This document shows positions 16,317 through 24,073 of a stretch of DNA of 64,000 nt, one piece after another; position 1 is the stretch's first letter, and each line of letters opens with the position of its first letter. The DNA lies in contig JAHZFK010000009.1 in the NCBI GenBank assembly GCA_019421385.1, positions 14,893 to 78,892 of the forward strand, in the 5' to 3' direction. Under the pieces are notes generated by a model. It was not told where the DNA came from. It ran no database searches and saw only the letters and a program-made list of their open reading frames with translations. The stretch is from Clostridiales bacterium (GTDB taxonomy: Bacteria > Bacillota > Clostridia > Oscillospirales > Butyricicoccaceae). Both the position numbers and the translations under genes were made by a program.

Positions 16317-16826
16317 ATGCAGAGAGAACAATTATCCATCCCGAAGGTTGTGCTGTACATCTTGTTTGTGTTGCTGATTTATGTGCTGCAAAGCACTTTG
16401 TTCGGCACATGGTCGATTCGCGGGTATCATTTGGATTTATTGCCCGCGTTGGTGGCTGCGGCGGCACTGCTGGACGGCCCGGTTGAGGGAGTTATCATCG
16501 GCATCACGGTAGGTCTGTTTTACGATCTGGGCTTTATCGGCATTGACGGCCTGTATCCGCTGTTCTTCCTGATTTTCGGGTTTATTGCGGGGGAAATGAG
16601 CCGCCTGACGCTCAGCGGAAGCTATGTGTCCATGGTGCTGATGACGGCGTTCGAAATGATTGTGCTCGGGCTTTTGCGGTATTTTTCCTATCTGCTGCCG
16701 CAGGCCGGCGCTTCGTTTGGTCTGGTGCTGCGCCAGATCATCGGCGGAACGCTGCTGGCCTGCCTGTTCTGCTTTATCGTATATTGGCCGATGCAGAAAA
16801 TCAGCCGGAAATTCGCCAACCGATGA
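16317..16826 (+). CDS. mreD: Rod-shape-determining protein MreD
   Basis: A 169-residue integral membrane protein with five or six helices, starting four bases after the mreC stop. Family features are the N-terminal helix ending VLQSTLF and the pattern DLLPALVAAAALLDGPVEG followed by GLFYDLGF. It partners MreC and PBP2 in the elongasome. GGAGTGAG supplies the ribosome site, overlapping the end of mreC. Confidence 0.92.
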   Translation: MQREQLSIPKVVLYILFVLLIYVLQSTLFGTWSIRGYHLDLLPALVAAAALLDGPVEGVIIGITVGLFYDLGFIGIDGLYPLFFLIFGFIAGEMSRLTLSGSYVSMVLMTAFEMIVLGLLRYFSYLLPQAGASFGLVLRQIIGGTLLACLFCFIVYWPMQKISRKFANR

Positions 16827-16847
16827 GAAGCGAAAAGAGGAACCCCT

Positions 16848-19142
16848 ATGGTAAATAAAACTCAATTGCTGCGCCGCCTGTTGGTGCTGGGCTGCCTGCT
16901 GCTGCTGTGTGTGGGACTTGCGGGCGGGCAGCTGCTTCAGCTGCAGCTGATCAACGGGGAAAGCTATGTGCGCCGTTCGGCAAGCTTTTTGACGACAACA
17001 TCGACCGTATCGGCTGCGCGCGGAGAAATTCTGGATCGCTATGGACGGGCAATGGTGACAAACCAGACCGGTTTTTCCCTTGTGCTCATCTATTCTTCTT
17101 TTTGGGAGGATAAGGAGGACCGCTTTGAGGTTCTGCTGGATCTGGCCAACCGTGTCAAGGCAGACGGGGCTGCGGCTTCATCCGGGGATGCAGCCGGCGG
17201 TGATGCAGAGGACGGCACCGAAACGGAAACCAATACAACAGAAGAAACGAGCGGTGCGGCGCTCAACGATGTGATGCCGATCACGGATACCGCGCCGTAT
17301 GAATATGTTGGTGCGGCGGGTGACTCCGAACGAAAGGCACTGTCTGACTATATCAAGCAGAGCGCGGAAACGCTCGGCTTGCAAGCGGTGCAGGATGCCA
17401 AAGCTGCTGCCAGTGCAGCAAATGAAACAAATCCGCAGTATGATGCAGATGGCAATCTGATCGACCAAGTGGCACAGCTTGATGCGACTACGCTGGTTTC
17501 GGCCTCTGAGTTTGTCAGCGCTATGCGCACCTATATGGAGACAAACCTTGGTATGCCGACCGGACTGTCCGAAGCAGATGCGCGCACGCTGGTCGGGTTG
17601 TATTACAGTATGCGCCGCGTGGGCTTCAACAATAATGCGACCTTTACGCTGGCGGATAATGTCTCCATGGATCTGATTGCCTATATCAAGGAGCATCACC
17701 AGCAGTATACCGGTGTGGATGTGCAGAGTGAAGCCATCCGCAAGTACGATACCACCTATGCTGCGCATTTGCTGGGAACTGTTGGCCCGATGTTCACAGA
17801 GGAATGGACGGGCACCAAAAACGGAGGCCCGTATCAAAATAAAGCGGGCTACACCATGAACGACACCATCGGTAAAAGTGGTCTGGAGTCGGCGCTCGAG
17901 GAGTATCTGCATGGTACGGCAGGCTCGCGCACGGTTGAAACCGATCTGGGCGGCGACAGCATCACCGATCATGCCAATTCGTATGCGCCGCAGCCGGGCG
18001 ACAATGTGATCACCACCATTGATCTGGAATTGCAGGAAGTGGCGGAACAGTCTCTGGCAACTTATCTGGCGGAGTATCAGCGCGGAGGTGCTGCGGTTGC
18101 GCTTGACCCCAATACGGGGGAAGTTCTGGTCATGGCGTCCTACCCGACGTATAATCTGGAAAACTACAACAAGGATTATGACACGATCTCGAACGACGAG
18201 CGCAGCCCGGAGCTGAACCGCGCGACTGGCGGCTTGTATCCGCCCGGTTCGACCTTCAAGGTGCTTACGGCGATTGCGGCGCTTGAGGAAGGAATCATTG
18301 ATGCCAATACCACTTATACTTGCGAAGGAAAGTTTGAGTACGGCGGCGTGACTTTCAAATGTGAAAACCACGACCAGCCCATGACGTTGGACGTAACGCA
18401 GGCGATCAAATATTCGTGTAACGTGTTCTTCTACAATGTAGGTCAGGCACTGACCGGCGAGCATCTCGAGCAGTGGTGTGACCGTTTCGGCCTCGGCAAC
18501 GTGACTGGTATCGAGATCGGCGAACGTGCCGGTCAGGCAGCCGGTCCGACCGAGCGCGATGCAAACCGCAAAAACGATCCTTCGCTGCGTGAGTGGCAGG
18601 GCGGCGACGATGTCAACGCTGCGATCGGTCAGTCTGATAACCTGTTTACGCCTTTGCAGCTGGCAAATTATATGGCGGCAGTCGTCAACGGCGGCACGCT
18701 GTACCGGCCGACGCTGGTCAAGAGCATCAAGACCTATGACTATTCCGACGTGGTAAAAGAGGAGCAGCCCGAGACGATCGGAACGATCGAGTTTTCCGAT
18801 GCAACACGTAATCTGGTCATGCAGGGCATGAGCGAGGTTACCGCCGAGGGCGGTACCGCAGCAACGACCTTTGCCGACTATCCGATCAAGGTTGGCGGCA
18901 AAACCGGCTCCGCCGAGATGACCGAAAACAAGGACGGTGTTGAGATCAATTACACCAATGGCTTGTTTGTCGCTTTTGCTCCGTTTGACGATCCGGAAAT
19001 TGTCATTTGCGTGGTCGGTGAAGGCGCGGGACACGGTTCGTCGGTCGCACCGATCGTGCGTGATATTCTCGATGCGTATTTCGAGGAAGAAGAGCCGGAT
19101 ACGGTGGAGGCAGTACAGAGTGAAAACACAATGGTTCCGTGA
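16848..19142 (+). CDS. mrdA: Penicillin-binding protein 2, class B transpeptidase
   Basis: A 764-residue class B PBP that cross-links peptidoglycan during elongation. One N-terminal membrane anchor (about residues 10-30) is followed by a pedestal domain with RGEILDRYGRAM. The transpeptidase domain has STFK (S468), SCN (S523) and KTGSAE (K685). It is longer than typical PBP2 (about 600-700 residues) because the pedestal contains an acidic, Thr/Glu-rich low-complexity insertion (about residues 107-135) and a long helical insert. It ends in an acidic tail. It follows mreD by 21 bp. Confidence 0.94.
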   Translation: MVNKTQLLRRLLVLGCLLLLCVGLAGGQLLQLQLINGESYVRRSASFLTTTSTVSAARGEILDRYGRAMVTNQTGFSLVLIYSSFWEDKEDRFEVLLDLANRVKADGAAASSGDAAGGDAEDGTETETNTTEETSGAALNDVMPITDTAPYEYVGAAGDSERKALSDYIKQSAETLGLQAVQDAKAAASAANETNPQYDADGNLIDQVAQLDATTLVSASEFVSAMRTYMETNLGMPTGLSEADARTLVGLYYSMRRVGFNNNATFTLADNVSMDLIAYIKEHHQQYTGVDVQSEAIRKYDTTYAAHLLGTVGPMFTEEWTGTKNGGPYQNKAGYTMNDTIGKSGLESALEEYLHGTAGSRTVETDLGGDSITDHANSYAPQPGDNVITTIDLELQEVAEQSLATYLAEYQRGGAAVALDPNTGEVLVMASYPTYNLENYNKDYDTISNDERSPELNRATGGLYPPGSTFKVLTAIAALEEGIIDANTTYTCEGKFEYGGVTFKCENHDQPMTLDVTQAIKYSCNVFFYNVGQALTGEHLEQWCDRFGLGNVTGIEIGERAGQAAGPTERDANRKNDPSLREWQGGDDVNAAIGQSDNLFTPLQLANYMAAVVNGGTLYRPTLVKSIKTYDYSDVVKEEQPETIGTIEFSDATRNLVMQGMSEVTAEGGTAATTFADYPIKVGGKTGSAEMTENKDGVEINYTNGLFVAFAPFDDPEIVICVVGEGAGHGSSVAPIVRDILDAYFEEEEPDTVEAVQSENTMVP

Positions 19143-19180
19143 CGGAACGTTTCAGTGCAATAAAAACTTTGTACAAATGC

Positions 19181-19209
19181 TTGTAAATTGACGGTTGGTA
19201 GTTTATAAT
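19181..19209 (+). promoter_or_regulatory. Promoter for the minD-like gene
   Basis: TTGTAA (19181-19186), a 17-bp spacer and TATAAT (19204-19209), 34 bp ahead of the ATG. This suggests the gene can be transcribed apart from mreCD-PBP2. Confidence 0.6.
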
Positions 19210-19242
19210 ACAATATATAAGTTTTTGTATTTCGGAGGCGGT

Positions 19243-19986
19243 ATGTTGAAGGTGATTCTGGTTGCGTCCGGTAAGGGCGGCACGGGGAAAACCTCCTTTA
19301 CAGCGGGCGTTGGCGTTGCGTTGGCGCAGCTTGGGCACCGCGTGCTCCTGATCGACGGCGACTGCGGCCTTCGGAATCTGGATATCGTGCTGGGCATGTC
19401 GGACAGAGTGGTGTATTCCTTTGCCGACGTGGCGGGCAGCGCTGTGCCGCTCGGTGATGCCATGGCGCGGCATCCGGAGTATCAAAGCCTGTACTTACTG
19501 ACGGCTCCGGTGGCGCTTCCCGCACTCAGTGAGCGCGGCATGGAGCAGCTGGCGGTGCAGGCGGAGGAAGCTGGCTTTGATTACCTGCTGGTGGACGGTC
19601 CGGCCGGACTGCCTGCCGAGCTTTCTTTCCTGGCGCACATTGCAACACAGGCGGTCGTTGTCACATCGACCGATCGGGCCTGCATCCGCGGGGCGGAACG
19701 GTGTGCGCGCAAGCTGGAAGAGGAATATTGCATTCAGCGCATTCGTATGGTGCTCAACCGGGTACGCCCGCAGATGATCTGCCGCGGCAAGTCGGGCAAT
19801 ATCGACGACGCGATGGACGAAGCGGGTCTGCCGCTGCTGGGTGTCGTACCGGAGGACGAGGATCTGATCTCCTGCGGCAACAGCGGAAAAAGCATTCTGG
19901 CCATCAAGCATACGGGTGCAGCGCGGGCGTTTCAAAACATCGCGCGCCGGCTGGACGGCGAGCGGGTGCCGCTGATTCGCATTTGA
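19243..19986 (+). CDS. minD: MinD-like ParA-family ATPase, lacking the membrane-targeting tail
   Basis: A 247-residue deviant Walker A ATPase: ASGKGGTGKTS (signature lysine K11, P-loop K16), then LIDGDCGLRNLDIVLGM and YLLVDGPAG. Sequence identity features match MinD, which positions the division site. The protein stops at RRLDGERVPLIRI, exactly where typical MinD continues for about 15-20 residues into an amphipathic membrane-binding helix; translating past the TGA does not show one. No minC or minE is adjacent. The start at 19243 follows CGGAGG. Confidence 0.85.
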   Translation: MLKVILVASGKGGTGKTSFTAGVGVALAQLGHRVLLIDGDCGLRNLDIVLGMSDRVVYSFADVAGSAVPLGDAMARHPEYQSLYLLTAPVALPALSERGMEQLAVQAEEAGFDYLLVDGPAGLPAELSFLAHIATQAVVVTSTDRACIRGAERCARKLEEEYCIQRIRMVLNRVRPQMICRGKSGNIDDAMDEAGLPLLGVVPEDEDLISCGNSGKSILAIKHTGAARAFQNIARRLDGERVPLIRI

Positions 19987-20108
19987 GCGATACGATACAT
20001 GGTTAAGCATCTTCCCTGCAAAACACCAGCAACAAAACAGCATGGTTGACGCAATACTGAGAGTGGAAACAGCATATATGTGGTATGTGGAAAGGGGATG
20101 TTTCGGAA

Positions 20109-20519
20109 ATGAACATAGCGCTTATCGCGCACGACCGGAAAAAGGAGCTGATGGTTCAGTTCTGTATGGCGTATTGTGGCATTCTGGCAAAGCATGATAT
20201 CTGTGCAACCGGCACGACGGGAAAATTTGTGGAAGAGGCAACCGGACTGAAGATCGATAAGTGTCTGGCAGGAATGCAGGGCGGCGAGGAACAGATCGCG
20301 TCCCGCGTTGCGTATAATGAAATCGACTTAGTTCTGTTTTTCCGCGATCCCATGTCGAACTCGCAATATGAGCCGGATGTGCACGCCATTGCCCGGCTGT
20401 GCGATATGCATAACATCCCGATCGCTACCAACTCCGCAACGGCCGAAATGCTCATCCTTGGTCTCGACCGCGGTGATCTGGATTGGCGTAATATTGTCAA
20501 TCCCAAGAATAAAAAATAA
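20109..20519 (+). CDS. mgsA: Methylglyoxal synthase
   Basis: A 136-residue enzyme converting dihydroxyacetone phosphate to methylglyoxal and phosphate. The family pattern is clear: IALIAHDRKKELMV at the start, ATGTTGKFVEEATGL (phosphate-binding), GGEEQIASRVAYNEIDLVLFFRDP (catalytic aspartate region) and HNIPIATNSATAEMLI. The ATG at 20109 is preferred over an in-frame one at 20085, because the mature motif starts there and AAAGGGG precedes it. The next gene is hisS, after a hairpin. Confidence 0.94.
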   Translation: MNIALIAHDRKKELMVQFCMAYCGILAKHDICATGTTGKFVEEATGLKIDKCLAGMQGGEEQIASRVAYNEIDLVLFFRDPMSNSQYEPDVHAIARLCDMHNIPIATNSATAEMLILGLDRGDLDWRNIVNPKNKK

Positions 20520-20521
20520 AC

Positions 20522-20577
20522 GACAGAAAGCAATGCACCGGATGGGCAAATGGGCCTATTCGGTGCAATCGTCTGTC
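20522..20577 (+). terminator. Structured hairpin between mgsA and hisS
   Basis: An outer stem GACAG/CTGTC (20522-20526 / 20573-20577) encloses an inner GCACCG/CGGTGC stem (20535-20540 / 20561-20566). There is no long T tract, so it may be a weak terminator, processing site or leader element for hisS. No T-box sequence is visible here. Confidence 0.4.
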
Positions 20578-20596
20578 TTGAGGAGAATCAAAAAGT

Positions 20597-21955
20597 ATGG
20601 AAAAAGTGAAACCCAGAACCCTGTCCGGCTTTATGGAACTGCTGCCCGCCCCGCAGGTGCAGATGGAGCGCATCATGCAGGTGCTGCGCGAGACCTATGC
20701 GCTGTATGGCTTTTACCCGCTGGACACGCCGCTGATCGAGTCCTCCGAGGTATTGCTGGCCAAAGGCGGCGGCGAGACCGAGAAGCAGATCTACCGCTTC
20801 ACCAAGGGAGACAGCGACCTGTCGCTGCGCTTTGATCTGACGGTACCGCTGGCGAAGTACGTTGCGCAGCACTACGGCGAATTGACTTTCCCGTTCCGCC
20901 GTTTCCAGATCGGCAAGGTGTACCGCGGCGAGCGCGCACAGCGCGGCCGTTTCCGCGAGTTTTATCAGGCGGATATCGACGTCATTGGCGACGGCAAGCT
21001 GGACATCATCAACGAAGCCGAAGTGCCTAGCATCATTTACAAGACCTTTACTTCGCTCGGCCTTGAGCGTTTCAAAATCCGCATCAACAACCGCAAGGTA
21101 CTCAACGGCTTTTTCGCCATTCTCGGCCTGACCGAAAAGGCAGGAGACGTGATGCGCACGATCGACAAGCTGGAAAAGATCGGCGCGGAAAAGGTTAAAA
21201 CCATTCTGGTGGACGATTTCGGCGTTGCAGCTGAAACCGCGGATGAGCTGCTGGCGTTTATCGAAACACCGGGCGGTACCGAGGGCATTCTGACTGCACT
21301 TGAGGCTTATAAGGGCAAAAACGAGGTATTCGATCAGGGCGCGGATGAGCTGAAAACCGTTGCGCAGTACATGACCGCCTTCGGCGTGCCGGACGATCAT
21401 TTTGAGATCGACCTGACGATTGCGCGCGGCTTGGATTATTACACCGGCACGGTGTATGAGACTGCGATGCTCGACCATCCGGAGATCGGCTCGATCTGCT
21501 CGGGTGGCCGATATGATAACCTTGCAGAGTACTATACCGACAAGCAGCTGCCGGGTGTTGGCATTTCGATTGGCCTGACCCGTCTGTTCTATGTGCTGGG
21601 CGAGCAGGGCTACCTGAACGACAGCATGAATAAGGCGCCCGCTGACGTGCTCATTCTGCCGATGACCGACAATATGGGCGCAGCGATTGCGCTGGCAACT
21701 TCTTTGCGCGAAGCGGGCATCCGCACGCAGCTGTATAGCGAGCAGAAGAAGTTCAAGCACAAGATTGGATATGCGGACAAGCTGGGCATTCCATATGCCA
21801 TTTTCATGGGCGAGGACGAGATCAAGGAGAATGTTGTCGCGGTAAAGGATATGGACTCGGGCGAGCAGGTCAAGGTGCCGCTCACGGACGCTATCACCCG
21901 CATCCGGGATGGCCTTGCTGCAAAAAATCAGGGCAAGGTTATTTGCGATAAGTAA
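20597..21955 (+). CDS. hisS: Histidyl-tRNA synthetase
   Basis: A 452-residue class II synthetase that charges tRNA-His. Motif 2 reads FRRFQIGKVYRGERAQRGRF; the histidine-specific loop LDYYTGTVYE and motif 3 GISIGLTRLFY are intact. A C-terminal anticodon-binding domain (about residues 350-445) is present, which separates it from the shorter HisZ paralogue encoded at 50716. An ATG with GAGGAG upstream sets the start. Confidence 0.93.
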   Translation: MEKVKPRTLSGFMELLPAPQVQMERIMQVLRETYALYGFYPLDTPLIESSEVLLAKGGGETEKQIYRFTKGDSDLSLRFDLTVPLAKYVAQHYGELTFPFRRFQIGKVYRGERAQRGRFREFYQADIDVIGDGKLDIINEAEVPSIIYKTFTSLGLERFKIRINNRKVLNGFFAILGLTEKAGDVMRTIDKLEKIGAEKVKTILVDDFGVAAETADELLAFIETPGGTEGILTALEAYKGKNEVFDQGADELKTVAQYMTAFGVPDDHFEIDLTIARGLDYYTGTVYETAMLDHPEIGSICSGGRYDNLAEYYTDKQLPGVGISIGLTRLFYVLGEQGYLNDSMNKAPADVLILPMTDNMGAAIALATSLREAGIRTQLYSEQKKFKHKIGYADKLGIPYAIFMGEDEIKENVVAVKDMDSGEQVKVPLTDAITRIRDGLAAKNQGKVICDK

Positions 21956-21977
21956 ATATTTGAGAGGGGAAACGGCT

Positions 21978-22184
21978 ATGGAAGAAAACAAGCGTTTTAT
22001 CTGGAGCTGTACTAAATTTCTCGCCAGCATCCTGTGTGTGCTAAGTTCGGCTATTTGGTGGATAATCCGTTTCGTGATTTTCGGGTATGTGACCTTGATC
22101 TGCGGTCTGCTGTTTGCCGTGCTTATCTATTTGACGGAGATTTCCCCTGCATTAAAAGAAGAAAAAATAGATAATAAGGACTGA
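21978..22184 (+). CDS. Small two-helix membrane protein
   Basis: A 68-residue protein with a short charged N-terminus (MEENKRFIWS), two hydrophobic segments (about residues 12-32 and 34-54) and a charged C-terminus (KEEKIDNKD). The start is set by GAGAGGGGA upstream. It lies between hisS and aspS with gaps of 22 and 5 bp, so it is probably co-transcribed. I do not recognise the family. Confidence 0.65.
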   Translation: MEENKRFIWSCTKFLASILCVLSSAIWWIIRFVIFGYVTLICGLLFAVLIYLTEISPALKEEKIDNKD

Positions 22185-22189
22185 TAAAC

Positions 22190-24001
22190 ATGAATAACAC
22201 ATCCATCGCTGGCATGAAGCGCACGCATATGTGCGGCGATCTGCGCCTTGCCGATGCGGGCAAGGAAGTTACGGTCAATGGCTGGGTCGACCGCGTGCGC
22301 GACAATGGCGGCGTACTGTTCCTGCTGGTGCGTGACCGTGCGGGCATTGTGCAGTGCACGTTTGATAAGTCGGTCAACGCCGACCTGTTCAATATCGCGT
22401 TTACCTGCCGTACCGAGTTTGTTGTTTCTGTGCGCGGCAAGCTGGTTGCACGCGACGAGGCTGCAATCAACAAGAAGATGCCGACCGGCGAGGTCGAGAT
22501 CATTGCGGAGGATATCCGCATTCTGTCCAAGGCGGAGACGACTCCGTTCGAGATCGACGACAGCAAGGAAGTCGGCGATCAGGTGCGCCTGAAGTACCGT
22601 TACCTCGATCTGCGCCGTCCGTCCATGCAGCGCAATATGATGCTGCGCCATCGTGTGACGCAGGTCGCTCGCAACTACTTTGACGAGCAAGGCTTCATTG
22701 AAATCGAGACCCCGATGCTGACCAAGTCCACGCCGGAGGGCGCGCGCGATTATCTTGTGCCGTCCCGCGTGCATCCGGGCAAGTTCTATGCGCTGCCGCA
22801 GTCCCCGCAGCAGTACAAGCAGCTGCTCATGCTGGCGGGCATGGACCGCTATATCCAGATCACCCGCTGCTTCCGTGACGAGGATCTGCGCGCTGACCGT
22901 CAGCCGGAGTTCACCCAGATCGACCTTGAGATGAGCTTCGTTGAGCAGGACGACGTGATTGCGGTTAACGAGGGCTTCCTCAAGCGCGTGTTCAAGGAAG
23001 TGCTGGATATCGACATTCAGCTGCCATTGCCGCGCCTGACTTGGCGCGAAGCGATGGATCGCTTCGGTTCGGACAAGCCGGACACCCGTTTTGGTTTTGA
23101 GATCAAGGATATTTCGGATATCGCGGCAAACTGCGGCTTTGGCGTGTTCAAGGGTGCGGTTGAGGCCGGTGGTACCGTGCGTCTCATCAATATCAACGGT
23201 TATGCGGACAAGTTCCCGCGCAAGGAGATCGACAAGCTGGCCGATTTTGTCAAGACCTATCGCGCCAAGGGCCTTGCGTGGATGAAGATTGCGGCTGACG
23301 GCTCGATGACCTCGTCCTTTGCCAAGTTCCTGACCGAGGAAGAGATTGCGGCCATCAAGGAGCGTGCGGATATGCACGAGAACGACGTGCTGTTCGTCGT
23401 GGCGGATGCCTCCGAAGAAACCGCGCTCGTTTCGCTCGGTGCGCTGCGCTGCGAGTTGGCGAAGCGTCTCGGCCTTGCAAAGAAGGACGACTTCAAGCTC
23501 CTGTGGGTCACTGAGTTCCCGCAGTTTGAGTACAGCGAGGAAGAGGATCGTTTGGTTGCCAAGCATCATCCGTTCACCGCGCCGATGGACGAGGATATCC
23601 CGCTGTTGGATACCGACCCGGCCAAGGTGCGCGCCAAGGCGTATGATATCATCCTCAACGGCTGCGAGCTGGGCGGCGGTTCGATCCGTATCCACGACCC
23701 GGAGCTGCAGACGAAGATGTTCGAGGCGCTGGGCTTCACAGAGGAGCGCGCCAAGGAGCAGTTCGGCCACCTGATCACCGCGTTCTCGTACGGTGCGCCC
23801 CCGCACGGCGGCCTTGCTTACGGTCTGGACCGTCTGTGCATGCTGCTGGCGGGTCTGGATTCTATCCGTGATGTGATCGCGTTCCCCAAGGTGCAGAACG
23901 CGTCCGATCTGATGATGAGCTGCCCGGATGTTGTAGACGCCAAGCAGCTGGATGACCTGTCCATTGCGGTAACGCGCGTGGAAAAGGATGCGGAAGCATA
24001 A
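22190..24001 (+). CDS. aspS: Aspartyl-tRNA synthetase
   Basis: A 603-residue bacterial-type class IIb synthetase. The N-terminal OB-fold anticodon domain (VTVNGWVDRVRDNGGVLFL) is followed by motif 1, motif 2 with FTQIDLEMSFV, the bacterial GAD insertion (about residues 290-420) and motif 3 PPHGGLAYGLDR. Full length and intact. Genomes of this type often lack AsnRS and use a non-discriminating AspRS with GatCAB; that is not decidable here. Confidence 0.96.
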   Translation: MNNTSIAGMKRTHMCGDLRLADAGKEVTVNGWVDRVRDNGGVLFLLVRDRAGIVQCTFDKSVNADLFNIAFTCRTEFVVSVRGKLVARDEAAINKKMPTGEVEIIAEDIRILSKAETTPFEIDDSKEVGDQVRLKYRYLDLRRPSMQRNMMLRHRVTQVARNYFDEQGFIEIETPMLTKSTPEGARDYLVPSRVHPGKFYALPQSPQQYKQLLMLAGMDRYIQITRCFRDEDLRADRQPEFTQIDLEMSFVEQDDVIAVNEGFLKRVFKEVLDIDIQLPLPRLTWREAMDRFGSDKPDTRFGFEIKDISDIAANCGFGVFKGAVEAGGTVRLININGYADKFPRKEIDKLADFVKTYRAKGLAWMKIAADGSMTSSFAKFLTEEEIAAIKERADMHENDVLFVVADASEETALVSLGALRCELAKRLGLAKKDDFKLLWVTEFPQFEYSEEEDRLVAKHHPFTAPMDEDIPLLDTDPAKVRAKAYDIILNGCELGGGSIRIHDPELQTKMFEALGFTEERAKEQFGHLITAFSYGAPPHGGLAYGLDRLCMLLAGLDSIRDVIAFPKVQNASDLMMSCPDVVDAKQLDDLSIAVTRVEKDAEA

Positions 24002-24015
24002 CAGCAGACCAAACC

Positions 24016-24046
24016 AAGCCGCTGCGGCAATCCCGTAGCGGCTTTC
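24016..24046 (+). terminator. Hairpin after aspS
   Basis: A strong stem AAGCCGCT / AGCGGCTT closing an inner GCGG/CCCGT region, followed by TTCCTAC. The T run is short, so termination may be partial. Confidence 0.55.
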
Positions 24047-24073
24047 CTACTTTGCAGAAGGAGAAAAGCAAAC

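Noticed and set aside
17178..19034. A 618-codon frame antisense to PBP2, with similar long frames opposite hisS, aspS, polC and hisZG
   Set aside because: All mirror high-confidence genes with intact catalytic motifs and show no recognisable protein features.
20597..21955. HisZ instead of HisS for the synthetase-like gene
   Set aside because: Motifs 2 and 3, the histidine loop and a C-terminal anticodon domain are intact; the real HisZ is fused to HisG at 50716.
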